From contig NC_071333.1 of NCBI RefSeq assembly GCF_010183535.1, positions 11,902,587-11,966,586 of the forward strand: a stretch of 64,000 bases of DNA, written 5' to 3'. This document shows positions 13,469 to 25,862 of the stretch, piece by piece (positions within the stretch are counted from its first letter, which is position 1; each line of letters starts with the position of its first letter). The notes below the pieces were generated by a model that searched no databases, was not told the DNA's origin, and saw only the letters and a list, made by a program, of their open reading frames with translations. This DNA is from Caenorhabditis remanei (taxonomy: Eukaryota > Nematoda > Chromadorea > Rhabditida > Rhabditidae). Position numbers and translations under genes: made by a program.

Positions 13469-15646
13469 ATGTCGTCTGGAGATGCTCCGTTAGAGGCAGT
13501 GGGTGTGGAGAAGATTGGGTCTAAACCGAAAAGCAAAGAGTTCTACCCGTTTGCCTATTCATTGATAGACTCCACCAAAGATCATTACTGTTGGACTTGT
13601 CTAGGAGAAACTGTTGAGTTGTGAGTTTCATATTTCATAAAATTGTTGATACCTATCTTCTCCAGAACATGTGATCAGTGTAAAGTCGCAAGATTTTGTT
13701 CCAAGCAATGTCAAGTTTCCGGAGCTTTCGACCACAAGGTATGGTGTTTGATGTTCGATAGGGAACAATTCGAAATTCTAGAGTATAGGCTACTCAGAAA
13801 AGTATCGACCATAAGAAACAAACTTTCGATATTAATTCTTACAGTATGAGTGTGGTGCCATTCAAAAATGCGCTGACCTCAATACAGATGAGAGAATGCT
13901 GATCAGAATCATTGGTAGATACAAGGTTTGTTATCAAAACACTGTTTTCTAATAATTTTCTCTAATTTTCTAGGACATTCTCGATGGAAATGACAAGAAA
14001 ATCGACGGATTCTACACTAACCGAGAAAGTGGAAGAACAGTTATGCAAATTTGGGAGCATTGCGCTGACATGAAGAAGGATGAGCATGCAATGAATGTTT
14101 TTAAGAGTATGCCGTTTCCAACTTGGTGTCTCTTATCTATTTCTTTCAGAAATTTACGACCGCGTAAAACAATTCGGTGACAAAAATTATTTGGTCGATG
14201 AAGAGGTTGCTTTTCAACTTCACTCGAGAAACTTTATCAATCGTCATAGTATTTCGAATGTCGATTACTTGAGGGAAATTGGAAAGGGATTGTACTTAGA
14301 TCTCTGTCGTTACGATCATTCATGCAGACCCAACGCAGTATGTTTCTTTTTAACACGACTACTATAAGTCATATAATAAACAATTTCAGATCTACAGTTG
14401 CAATGGAACCGTCGCAAAACTGCGAGCACTTCACGACAGCGTTGATTTAGAAAATGTGGAAACAACTCACTACACTTATATCGAACTCCCTCCGTGAGTT
14501 GAAATAGAATTAAAATGAGAAAACTAGTTCTTAGCATTCCAGGTGCAAAATCCAGCGTCGTCACATGCTTAAAGAAACGTGGTATTTTGAGTGTCATTGC
14601 GAAAGATGTGAGGATCCAGAGGATAACTGGCTGACTGCTGTTATTTGTCCTGTCTGTATTTCTAAAGTAGGTTCAAGTTTAGTTGTTGGTAAAATTATAT
14701 ATTGGAGTTTTCAGTCTGAATTCCACAAGACAGTTAAGCTACATGGACCAGAGGCATATGCAAATCCTCAAACTTTGGAAATTGTCTGTGATAGATGTAA
14801 CAATACACTCGAAAGAGTAAGTTTGTAACTTTTGTGTTATTTTTTGACACGTTTGTTTTTTTTATAGGAATATATCTTTCTCGCTTTAGATGGAATGAGG
14901 ACAATTCGGAAAACAATTGAGTCCGCTGAAGATGTTTCAGTAAGCTTTTTATTTCGTATCTCAGATTTCAATATTTTTTCAGACTGAACCCGTTGAGCTT
15001 CTGAAAATCTACCAAGGAGCTTTGATGAGCTATGAACGTGTTCTGCCGATGTCGAATGCCTATTTCTGTCAGCTGATTGCTGCCATGATCCCACTTATTT
15101 CTCGTGTTAGCATGACAAAGAAAGAGCGACTTGTTGCCTCTCTGGACCTCCATTTCAAATGCGAACCATTTGTCAGATACGTATATCGTTATGCTCATCC
15201 TTCGAAAGCAATGCATTTCTTGTAAGTCCAATAATTATACTATGAATCATTTCTACTTTGCTTCTAGGCAAATGGGACAACTCCATTTAGAGCTCCACAA
15301 CGATAAGGATGCTGCCAGATACCTTATTGAAGCCCATCGCATCATGGATTATCTCTTTGGAGCTGATCATTTCCTGTCAAAACAAACCAAAGGATTTATG
15401 GATCATGCTCTCTCATCGTTAATGCAATTCCAAAGAAGTTTTGTTAATGTTCTCGAAAAAGCTCCGGAAGCGAAGAAAGCATTGGAAGAAAGATTGTTGA
15501 CTAAGGAAGAGAAGAAAGCTCTGAAAGATGCGGAAAAGAACAAGAAAAAGAGGAATAATAAGAAGAATAAGAAACATGCAGAAACCAATAAGAAAACCAT
15601 TGACGATGATCTGGGTGACCTTCCTGAACTTGTTGCCGATTTGTAG
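13469..15646 (+). CDS. set-30: SET-MYND domain protein (SMYD-like), 548 aa
   Basis: Exons: 13469-13620, 13666-13738, 13845-13925, 13974-14106, 14150-14337, 14390-14493, 14543-14666, 14715-14816, 14868-14939, 14983-15221 and 15268-15646. The start is the first ATG after a TTTCAG. A full MYND zinc finger is present: Cys41, 44, 53, 56, 62, 66, His74, Cys78. It is followed by a divergent SET domain with the GKGLYLDLCRYDHSC block (family NHSC becomes DHSC), a YIEL motif, and a post-SET-like cysteine cluster with ECHCERC and CPVC. A C-terminal helical region ends in a very Lys/Asn-rich tail. SMYD proteins methylate lysines on histone and non-histone targets; whether this one is active is unclear because of the Asp substitution. 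AATAAA lies at 15769-15774. The symbol set-30 is recalled from the C. elegans locus order and is tentative. Confidence 0.8.
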
Positions 15647-15774
15647 TTCTAAAATTAGTCTTATTTTCTATATCAATTTTTTATATATTCAATTGAAATG
15701 TTTAACTTATCGTCGTTTTATACCACTAATTACTGTCTTTCTCAGATTTTGCATTCAAGAGTTCCAAAAATAAA

Positions 15775-16577
15775 TATTCACACTCTCCCCCCTACACTAT
15801 ACTTTTTTCAAAAATATCACAAGCTGTTCTGAAATGGCACCGAAAACTGTCAGACAAGCAAAAATGACTGTTCGTCTGGTCTATTGTGCATCGATCAAAA
15901 ATTGGCAGCTATTGTTAAGGGGCGCTGAACATTGTTTCGTTTTCTTTGAAGGAACCCAAAAATATATGAATCAATTCTGAGTCAAGACAGCAATGGCAGC
16001 ACATGGGAACTGCAATAAAAACCTGGAATTGAGAAAAGTGACTGTAAATATTGGAAATTAGTTGTTAGGCGTTCATATGTCGCAAGAAACTGACAAGACA
16101 TAGAAAAAATTGGTTCCTCACAAGTATTGAAGTCATTAAAACTAATTTCCAACTATGTTTCTTTTCCCTCAAACCCGAAAACGTCAGACTTCAACCCTAT
16201 AACAACGCGATGTATTTTCTGGAAACGACTCGTCATCCTGTTTCCATAGTTATCACACTGAAGCCATGTGTGCGGTTCTCCTTTTATTCTCATTCGACGT
16301 AGACTTACTCGCAAGTGCTTCACACCGGAAATTAAGTCTCAAAAGTAAATCTCTTTTTTCTATTTTATCAAAAGTTTTTGTCCATTTACCAGCAAGTTTT
16401 ATTTTGTTTTCTTTATGTTTCTCTCTTCATTTTCACTTTGTTGCCATTCCCTTTTAAAGAAAATGTGAATGAACTGTCAGAAATGAGGCGTGTCATGATT
16501 GTTCCCATCATGAATGGAACGGCAGAAAAAAGGCCTTAACACAATGCCTGTATTTAAAGACACATTTCCAGACAAAT
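15775..16577. other. Intergenic, SET-MYND to first HSD gene
   Basis: I see no coding exon. The sequence is AT-rich with pyrimidine runs near 16360-16440. A TTTCCAG at 16565-16571, just before the HSD start, may be a trans-splice or 5' UTR acceptor. Confidence 0.3.
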
Positions 16578-18031
16578 ATGATCAGTGCTAAAAAACTGAC
16601 GAAGAAACTATCGAAGAAGAAGCAGATGGGTCATTTTGTGATAATTGGTGGCGGAGGATACCTTGGAGCTAATATTATTCATCGCCTTCAAAAACATGGC
16701 TGTGAGAATAAAATTATCGTAGTTGATCCATATCCACGTGCATTCCAAACTATCAGTATTAATAGAGACAACGTAACTTTCATAAAGGTATTCCTCCACT
16801 TTCCATGTTTTACAATTATTTTTCGGTTCAGAAATCGTTTCTTGACTCTTCTCTTCTTGATGTCGTATTGAAAAACGCTGAAGCAGTATTTCATTTAGCT
16901 GCTGTTGGTCACACTGGTCTAATTGCTGTGAGTTGCTCATGTCTACGTCATGACGAATCCTCACTTTTTTAGGGAAACAAAGATTATGTTTTTGATTTCA
17001 ACGTGAATGGGACCAAAATGTTGGTTCACAAATGTCAAGAACACGGTGTCTCTCGCTTTCTGTACGCTTCCAGTGTTGCAGTCTCGTTTATTGGACAACC
17101 ACTGAACAATGTTTCAGAAGATGAGCCACTTCCAAGTGCAGAAAAAGTTGTTCAGAATCTCAAACTGTATAATTTAAATCTCATTTGTTTAGTACCTTGA
17201 CTATTACTCTGCTTCAAAAGCTGAAGCGGAAATTTTCGTACTGTCACAATCGACTCCGAAGTTCAAAACAACTGCACTCCGGTTCAGAGGAATCTACGGA
17301 CCTGAAGACCCAAACGTTACCCACAAAGTAGCAGTAAGTATTTTGGATGTGACACAATAGACAAGTTGTTATATTCTACAGACATTGATTAAAAACGGCT
17401 TATTTGTTGGAAAAGTGTCAGTACATGGAAGAGAATCTAAATCAAACGCAAGCAGTGGAGCGAATTGCGGACAAGCTTTTGAGCTGGCAGACAAAATGCT
17501 TCAAAAACCAGATGGGCTCCATGGAAGAGTAAGTTTCAATGTTTCAAAATCTAAAATTGATATTTGTTTTTACAGGCTTATTATATTATGGATGAGGAAG
17601 AAACCGGACAATATCAGTTCTGGACTCCTCTTGTGTTGGCTCTTGGAAAGACACCTCCATCAAGATTCATTCCCTATGAGCTTATGCGAGTAGTAGTCCC
17701 TCAGTTCGAACATTTATGCTACGGACTGCTAAAAACTGCACCGCTATTGACAAAGTTCGAACTCTCCATATTGGCCACGGATAACACGTATGATATAAGC
17801 CGGGCACGAAACGAACTAGGTTACAAACCGGAGCCTAGTCTTATGTCGGAGGTAGGCGATAATCATATTAAGTTTATTACTACAGAAAAATGAATTCAGG
17901 TGGCTAAATACTACCAAACGTTGGAAGAGCAATCAATTGTTTCATCTTTTACCACATGGAGGCTCATCGTCACCAGCATGTGTATTCTTTTCTTCTCCAT
18001 AGCTGTTCTATATCTCATACCGCTCATTTAA
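16578..18031 (+). CDS. hsd-2: 3-beta-hydroxysteroid dehydrogenase/isomerase-like protein A, 391 aa
   Basis: Exons: 16578-16787, 16832-16927, 16973-17146, 17193-17333, 17382-17528, 17576-17851 and 17900-18031. A Lys-rich leader of about 16 residues precedes a Rossmann NAD(P) motif (IIGGGGYLGANI). An acidic VVDPYP turn follows, then the HLAAVGHTG core and the short-chain-dehydrogenase catalytic pair YSASK (Tyr-x-x-x-Lys) at the start of exon 4. A hydrophobic C-terminal segment of about 20 residues should anchor it in the ER membrane. The 3-beta-HSD family oxidises 3-beta-hydroxysteroids; in worms such genes are linked to sterol hormone (dafachronic acid) synthesis, but the substrate cannot be read from sequence. 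The exon-3 donor (AAA|GTTGTT) is weak but is supported by the paralogue. AATAAA at 18074. The ATG at 16625-16627 (start of MGHFV) is an alternative start without the Lys-rich leader. Confidence 0.85.
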
Positions 18032-18079
18032 TCTTTCTGTGTAATCTAATTTGCTGTGCCTAATTGCTCTGTAAATAAA

Positions 18080-20283
18080 TTCTCAATGAAAACGTGGTTT
18101 TAAACAATAATGGTATAGTTATCATCAAATGAGGTGAAAAAGCGCAAAAACTGTTTCCACGCTATCTTCATTTTGTGACAACAAATTTTTTGGTATGGAT
18201 AATGGCCAGTTTGTTGGATAATTTTGTTATCGGTAATATGTTTCGTACAAGGAAAACGAAAAAAACGCATTGGTCTTTTATAGAATCAACTATAGTGAAG
18301 TGATACATTCAAACGAATGTTGGTTGAGAATTTGTTTCAAGGGAGCATTTGACACTGTACAGTTGTCATTTTTTTAAATGATAAGAAATTGCACTTTGGG
18401 AAATTTATGTCAGGCGCAAGTAGTCTGCATCAAACTGAGAGATCACAAGAAGTTCGCGCAAAAACATTTTAGCATCCTCATAGTGGTGGATATGATTGTA
18501 ACTGTCTTCTTTAAATCCGCAGAACTGAGATTGAAATTTCGCATCATCTGTGTTAAAGTTGAGCATACCACTTTGAGACATTCATTCTGATTGAAAAACC
18601 GGGTTTTCAAATACTAAACACTAACGATAGATTCAAAATTTTAAATTGTATCTTTTTTACTCTTCATTAAAAATTGTTTTATAACCTATTTGAATCAGAA
18701 AAAAGGTATCCACTTTTTTTAAAAACAAGGAGATAAAAAGTTATCAGTTGAAAAGAAGCCAACCTCTTTTGAATTATCATTCTGATAGAGTGAATCGATA
18801 GATAGCCTTTTGTTACAGTCCTGTTTTTTCTCCTCTTCCTGGTAGAAGTATTTACCAGTCTCTGCATCTTCTGTGGACTCAAAAACCACAAAGTGAGAAC
18901 AGAGGTCACGGCTCTTCCACGTTTTTTCGATGGAGACATTCGAGCTCTTCCCCTCCCTCACACTGTACCCGCCATCAATGTTGTAATTTTTTATAGAGCA
19001 AGAAGACCCTATTGAAAAGTGCTTCCCGCTTTTTCTAATTTTTTAAATTTATGTCATACTCTCTGAACGTTTGAATAAACAATTACTCGACAATTGGAAA
19101 CATATATAATTTTATGGTCCGTTAGGAAAAAAACAATAATAGAGACTCTATCAGGAACTCAGTGACTGACCAAGATCGATACATTGGTTACTTTACGAGT
19201 TCAGTACAGACATTCTTATCATTGAAAACGCAATAACTTTTTTGATTAATTTGTAGTGGGAAAATCACAAGACTTCATTATTTTGCGATAATAATGAAAT
19301 GAAAATGTTCTTTGGAATACGCAATAAAACTATTATGATTTGGAAGTAGTATCGAATGAAACTATAGTCAACATGAATTTCGAACTAGCTCAGGATTAAA
19401 GATATCGAAACAAAACTCTAATGAACTAGCAAAATCTTTTCCTCGGAATTCGATGAGACTGAGACACCCAATAAAACTACACTTTCCAAGAAGAATCATA
19501 TATGATAATAATTGCGTAGATGATGCAACCAAGTCAACCCAGAAAGTGTACTCTTCTCTCTAGTTCTAAGACAATTTCCGAAGACGTGAAAGTAATCGTA
19601 CTTCTATAAGATACTTGAAAATGAATTTCCAAAAAAAATCGTTTCTTCAATCTCAATGCATTGCAACATTGTCAATCACGATCAATCTATTCAATGCCAC
19701 CAGGGAGATGACAAGGGTTGCACTTTGTGACCGGGTTTTCTACGAGGGAGGTAAGATGTGTTCGCAAAACGAAACATTCAAGCAGACGTCTTCTCTCCAT
19801 CATGATGTCTTTACCGTTCCATTGATGTATTTCCTATTTTCATTTCTCAGTTTTCCAGAGCTTCGTGTTATACCCAAAATACCATAATTCTGTGAACATT
19901 TTGAGAAAAAAAAATTACAAATTTCAATTTTGATAAGTGTCCTTGAGAACATCTTTGCCTAAATTGATTTTTCACTACCACCACTCTCATTGATTTCGTC
20001 GGTACTTACCTTCTGTTTCCGGGACTGATAATTGGCCAACCCATTTTCAAATATGGACTTCAACCTTATATCATGCAAAGTTATCAAAAAAGTTTTACGG
20101 TTTCTTCTTATCATGTTCGAGATTTTTTTCCATGTTTCATTCATTTCAGAAACATTTGGAATAGTGTCCCTGAAAGGTTTCTAAAAACTGCTACCAGCTT
20201 TTATTTTCCCTTTCCCTTTGTATGTCTCAATAAATTAAGTAATATTTGAAGAAAAACATTAAAGACTACTGTTGGTTGCAATT
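18080..20283. other. Intergenic between the two HSD genes
   Basis: About 2.2 kb of AT-rich DNA. Minus-strand open frames around 18680-18960 have no ATG start or spliced partners and are not called. A plus-strand frame at 19615-19887 lacks recognisable features. The region presumably carries the promoter of the second HSD gene near its 3' end. Confidence 0.3.
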
Positions 20284-21682
20284 ATGAAGCACTACGTCAT
20301 CACAGGAGGAGCTGGACTACTCGGGAGTCAACTAATATCTTCTCTCCAGAAAAACGGAGACTTCACAAAGTGTGTTGTGATTGATCCAACTCCTTATCGT
20401 CCATTCGACACTATCAAGCTGGATACATCTTTTGTCGAATATATACAGGTTAGTTCAAAAATTGATTCTGTAAGTTATACATACAGTATTCAGGGATCAT
20501 TCTTGGATGAAACGGTCTTGAACCGTGTTTTATCAAATTGCGTTACCGTATTCCATCTTTGTGCTATTGGACACACTGGAAGGTTTGGCGTGAGTGCTCA
20601 AGAGCTAAATATAAATCATTATTTTTTTGTTTAGGCTCAAAAATACAAAGGTCGTGTACAGCAGTTCAATGTTCTTGGAACTATTCAACTAATCAAGAAA
20701 TGCAAAGAAAACGGTGTACAAAGGTTCATTTATTCCAGTTCTATAGCGGTCGTATTCACCGGAAAACCATTGTATTCTTGTAACGAAGCTGAACCCTATC
20801 CTAAACAAAGTGAAGTTAGTTTTTAAACTTTGTCGAGATTATGTTTCGAAAATTTCAGTATCTGGACATCTACTCATCGACAAAAGCTGAAGCAGAATCC
20901 TTCATTCTCTCCCAATCGTGTCTCGACTTCAAAACCACTTGTTTGCGTTTTCGTGCTATCTATGGACCACAAGATGTATCCGTGGCGGAGAAAGTAGTGG
21001 TAAGTGATAAATTCCATAATCAGAAATACAATTTGTGTTTCAGAATATGGTGCGTAAGAATCTGTTCATGGTGAAAATAAGTCGACACGATCACGAATCA
21101 ATTTCCAACATGAGCAGCGCAGAGAACTGCGGACAGGCATTTCATCTGGCAAATCAAGTTCTTGCCGAACAAAACGGCCCACACGGACAGGTTACAGTAA
21201 CCAATATAACGTGAAGTGTTGAAAAGCAAAGTTTCAGGCGTATTTCATCACGGACGGCGAAACTGTTGGACAGTATGAAGTATGGAGTCCTCTGATCAGA
21301 GCACTTGGCAAAACGCCACCTGTCCACTCTGTCCCATACCCAATCGTGTCGGCTTTCGTGTCTATCTCTTCGTTTTTTTGTTACGAGATCTTCCATTCAA
21401 GTCCACCAATGACCCGCTTTGAGTTGGAAACCCTTGTCACGGACAACACGTATTCGATTGAAAAAGCCGAAAAGGAACTGGGATATGTTCCAGGAAAAAA
21501 TCACTTCAAAAAAGTAAGAATAACTGTTATAATGTTATAGAGAAAAAAAAATGTTTCAGACTGTGGATTATTATCGTATTCAACCAATTCCGTCTACAAC
21601 TCATAATTTTGGATCATGGTTCAATTTCGACACTCTTCTTTTCATGATTCTGATAATTTTCTGGACCATTATCTCCTTTTGA
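20284..21682 (+). CDS. hsd-3: 3-beta-hydroxysteroid dehydrogenase/isomerase-like protein B, 375 aa
   Basis: Exons: 20284-20448, 20494-20589, 20635-20814, 20859-20999, 21044-21190, 21238-21513 and 21560-21682. An upstream TTG at 20272 is open in frame, but the ATG at 20284 sits directly before the Rossmann motif (VITGGAGLLGSQL) and is the likely start. The catalytic pair is YSSTK in exon 4, and a hydrophobic C-terminal tail closes the protein. Exons 2, 4, 5 and 6 have exactly the same length as in the neighbouring HSD gene (96, 141, 147 and 276 bases) with identical phases, so the two are a tandem duplication. It lacks the Lys-rich N-terminal leader of its neighbour. The role is expected to be NAD-dependent oxidation of a sterol at C3. 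The symbol is a guess from recalled locus order. Confidence 0.85.
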
Positions 21683-22194
21683 TTTCTATCTCTTCTTAAA
21701 TTTCAATGAAATGATTTTTCCAAACTCTTCGTTTACATCAATATCCCCAACAACCGCATGCCGAAAAGTATCTCAATGTTGAAAATATCTATGTATATCA
21801 CCAACATCGAAGATTTGAGATACGTGTAAAAACGTTGAACAAACACAGTGTTGACACTCCATAAGTGTCCTTCCTCCCTTTTCACATTTTACAAATTCTC
21901 TCAACATATTTTCATTTTATTGAACGAATCAAAATCAGCCTTTTTTGAATTCGATATCAAATCTGCTCCAAAACCCATAATTTTTCTTTTCTCCCTTCCT
22001 CTCCCCATCAACAGTGACCCGCTCCATCGTTCGACATTTTCATCCCCTTAAATGACTGGGGGCGGGCGACAGATGCCGTCGCTCTAGACTGGACAGAAAG
22101 GACAGCCCTTTTTTACTTTGCCGAGTTCATCACTATTCGAACGTACTCTCAGTCGATTCTCAGTCTTATTCGTTCATTCTTTCTGGGCGCCAAC
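21683..22194. promoter_or_regulatory. Intergenic/promoter of the four-pass membrane gene
   Basis: No coding exon seen. A GC-rich block at 22050-22100 about 100 bases before the next ATG is the likely core promoter or leader. Confidence 0.3.
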
Positions 22195-23103
22195 ATGGGG
22201 ACCCCGCAGCTTCTGAAAGCGTATCAGTTTCTTCTGTTTCTGGCTCTTCTGATCGTCAATGTAACACGTAAGTTCTTCCAACAAGATATTATTCCAGTAC
22301 ATCGCTGAACTTTTAGGTCCATTCGTATCGTACTTCTTCCGTTCAGTCAAACCAATTCCTCGAATCTGCTCATGCACGGAAAATTGTGTAAACGCGGTTA
22401 GTAGAGTAGATATCAGTCGGACTGCTCTCATCCACCAATTTCAGAACTATTTCGTTCTCTCTCTTCAACTCTGCTTCGACGTTTTAAATTTCGCCATGAC
22501 CTTCCTCATAATCTGGTCTGCAATAAAAAGTACTGCAAAAGATGAAAAAGTGAATGTTTCCTGGATGGTCGCTCTTAAGTTCCTCAACGTCTTCGTTTGC
22601 TGTTTTACCGAATTGGCGGTCGAATTAGGTAAAGATAACAAAAAAGAAACATTATTTTACCTGAGATTTTTTCAGACTTCCTGTTCAGTCCTGGAGTTTT
22701 CGTAACATACAACATCATTGCCTTCAACTTTCATTTTGTTGTTGAATTCTTCATCATGCTATTCGTCGTCAACTACCTCTTGAAATTTTTGGAAAAACAA
22801 AGAATCTTGAACATTCTTCCGGAGGTCATGAAACCAGGACCACAGCACGAATGGATCTTCTTGGCCCCTCCAGCTGGCCAGGAAATCGTGTACTACGACT
22901 TGGCACCAGTCTCCCAGTCAAAGTCGGCCAAAGTCGTCCAGCCAGTACCAAAGGATGCGAGATCCGAGTCACTCCGTGTTTTGGATCAATTTGTCGTGGA
23001 AATGTTCCACTGGATCAGCTGCTTCGAAATTTTCAACGCTCGTCACCAATTGAAGACATTTCGTCCAGGCATGCGCCTCGAGGACTACCAAGACCTAATC
23101 TAA
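22195..23103 (+). CDS. Predicted four-pass membrane protein, 254 aa, unrecognised
   Basis: Exons: 22195-22267, 22317-22396, 22445-22628 and 22676-23103, all in phase. Four hydrophobic segments lie at about residues 9-30, 52-75, 84-107 and 115-142. A small Cys-bearing loop (ICSCTENC) sits between the first two. The C-terminal 110 residues are hydrophilic with a Pro-rich patch and probably cytoplasmic. I do not recognise the family; the layout is tetraspan-like but has no CCG motif of tetraspanins. Probably a nematode-specific membrane protein. The long TTTT-rich 3' flank after 23104 is presumed 3' UTR. Confidence 0.75.
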
Positions 23104-24305
23104 GTTCCCTTTTTCTTACAGTAACCCGGCATTTTTTGTTTCCCGTATCCCACTTGGTTCCCTTTTTGTTTCTCGTATCCCCGTTGATTCCTTTTTTGTT
23201 TTGTTTTATTCTTGTTATGTTTTTCTAATTTACTCGGCGTTGGGTCTTTAAATGAATCAAGTTTTTTTGAAAACTCCAAAAAAAAAAAACAAATTTGAAG
23301 CAGGAGGCGGGAGAGCGCTTTTTATCAAGCCTCATATGTTTTTACTCCCGGGTGACGGCAAGTCCTTGGGACAGGAAATTAACCTTCAGATTTGAATAAA
23401 AATAGCTAACTTGCAAGAACCTAGAGACGGTGTGTACTTGAGTGACCAGGGACCACGGGCCCAATATCTAGGTAATCTCGAAAGATCATCTTGGATCTAA
23501 AACATTTCTGAAAAATCTGAAAGTTTTCTTCTTTCTTTCTTTTCCCTCTTACCGTATGCTGATTTACAAATGAGAAGTTCGAATTCCATCTCTAGATTCG
23601 AAAAAGTCTTTGCTAGAGATAAAAGGATGAGGTGATCAACCAGATCACGTCATCTTTTACTCATAAACGGGTCGGTGTCTCTTTGTTCCTGTCACCTTTC
23701 ACGGGTCTTTGAACTGCTCCTCCGATAGGTTTGAAAAGGGCAAAAGATGTGGAAAATGATTTGCACTTTTAGATGGAGTCTCTCTTTTCTCTCTGTCTCT
23801 TCTTTTTCGAATTTTCCAGAGATTTCGAATCTTTGGCGCGCAGAATGGTTTGAAAATTGGAGGAATCGAAGAGTATCGGGGGTTTGAAGTTACAAATTCA
23901 AGCATCTTGGAATAAAAAAATAATTCAGACAGAACCGCTCGTTACTACGGTCGGCGCGTGAAATTTTAATAAAAGTACAGCATGTTGATTTTCAGATACT
24001 ATCATCGGATAAGAGAATCAAACTGTTCAACAAGTTCCAATTGTCCGCTACGTTTTTCCCCGAGAAAACTGTTGTTTATGCAACGTTTCCAGAAAAAGTA
24101 TGCTGTACAATTTCTGCACATATCTTTTTTCCAAGATGCTGCTCGTTGTTCAATTACTCAACATTTCCAAAGTCGTATATTTTGTTTAGGATTCATATAC
24201 ATGATGTCACAATGGTTTTATAGTCTTCCTTCGCTTTATGTTCCAAAACTGATTTTGTCTATTCAAAAAATTATGTTTTCCTCTAACACTGTTTCGAGTT
24301 TTTTG

Positions 24306-24645
24306 CATGACATCATCGACCCTACCTAAAATGGGCGCCCACCCGGTCAACCGCTGTCACCCGATGCTCGTCACTCGCAGCCGTTTTCGAAATCTCTTCT
24401 GCTCCCTCGATCGAATCGAAAATCAGAGAGTATGGAATTATGAGAGATTGTTCACTCGACGGACAAAAAGAGAATGGGAACGTTTATGATATTGAACCTT
24501 ACTAATTAAATTGGGGATTATCTTTTTGTCTTTCCACCTATATTTCAATTTTCCCATTAAATTCAAACTATGGGAGCCCGGATAAATTTGAAAAAGAAGA
24601 GGTTTTGGACTATCAGAAGATAAAATCAGAACAGGAATATTGAAG
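24306..24645 (+). repeat. Diverged direct repeat, copy A
   Basis: It shares in the same order with copy B at 25521-25862: GACATCAT, ACCCGGT, TGTCACCC, ATCTCTTCTGCTCCC, a GAGAG/ATGAGAG pair, TTGTTCAC, TTCCCATTAAATT and a GGGAATA-like end. No open frame is conserved, so it is more likely an old non-coding repeat than a gene. Confidence 0.6.
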
Positions 24646-25520
24646 AAAAAGTATTACGAAAACATCAGGCGGTGCAGATTCTAGAGGGAAATTCTGGCAG
24701 AACTTGAACAAGAATAAGTGTTCGTTTTTATAGAAAAAGTTGGTGTTTGTTAGACTCCTAAAAAAGAAAAATAAAATATCATTATAGTTGACGGAGAGGA
24801 ACACAAACAATCTGACTTCTACGATTCGGAACCTGATCTTCATTGATATTCATCATCCATACCAAAATTCATCGATTACAAAAAATACGAAAATGATAGT
24901 ATAAATTGTCACCAGGTGCCAATCTAAAACTTCACATCACTGCACTCCAATATAACTAAAATTGTTCCCAAAACATCTGTTTCCATCTGTCAATGTCTTA
25001 TACATAAGAAGTTTTTGCCTGTGCAAACACTATTTAGTTCATGTTCTGCCTTCCATTCTTTTTCAGAACTGTCTAAAAACTGTTACGCCAAACATAATCC
25101 GTTACCCATGTTATTTGAGAAAACAAAAGTCCGAAACAGAAACTATCTCAGTGTACTGAAGGAATCAGTATACATTTATCGAACTTCAATTTTCGATAAG
25201 GCTCAGAATTTCAACCATACATATCAGCTGTAAGACGGATTTTTCCGTTTATCGGGAAACATTTTTGGGCGCGAAGGTGACCATAATGCTGGTAAAGGTC
25301 AACTAGTTTCAAAACAATGGTAGAAAACATGGTTTTCAAAAGTTCCTCTGTTTCTGAATCCACGTGGCTAAATGTAATTCGCTGTTAATCCTTGCTCCTT
25401 GAAGTTTTTGTTATTACTTTCTCCTATCAAAACTCTAAATTAGCTGATTTCATCTGAAAGAAATGTTTTCATTTCAAAAGAAATTCTGTTTTTTACCAAG
25501 GTTGAATGGAGTTGTTGGCA

Positions 25521-25862
25521 AGACATCATTCCATCTACCCAAAAAGAGTATCAACCCGGTGTCCCTCGGTGTCACCCTGTGCTCATCGCTCTCAACCGGT
25601 GGTGAGATCTCTTCTGCTCCCTTGATCGGTTAACAGGGTGAGAGACTATGAAATCATGAGAGGGTCCTAATTAGGCATTGTTCACAGAAGGGAGAAAAAA
25701 AAAGTAATGGGATAAGTTTATAGTTTTGAACTTTACAAAATGGTGGGTTTTATCGTTTTTTATCCAGCTCAGGTTCGAAATTCCCATTAAATTTGAATCT
25801 GGTGAACTCTGCGGATGGGGATTATGACGGACTCAAAAGAGAAAATGAGAGAACAGGGAATA
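25521..25862 (+). repeat. Diverged direct repeat, copy B
   Basis: Partner of copy A about 1.2 kb to the left, same orientation, with shared blocks in the same order and many small indels between them. No terminal inverted repeats or target duplications were noticed. Confidence 0.6.

Noticed and set aside
18679..18961. Minus-strand frames with a vaguely BED-finger-like segment (CSHFVVFES)
   Set aside because: There is no ATG start, no matching splice partner and no second zinc ligand pair. At most it is a remnant.
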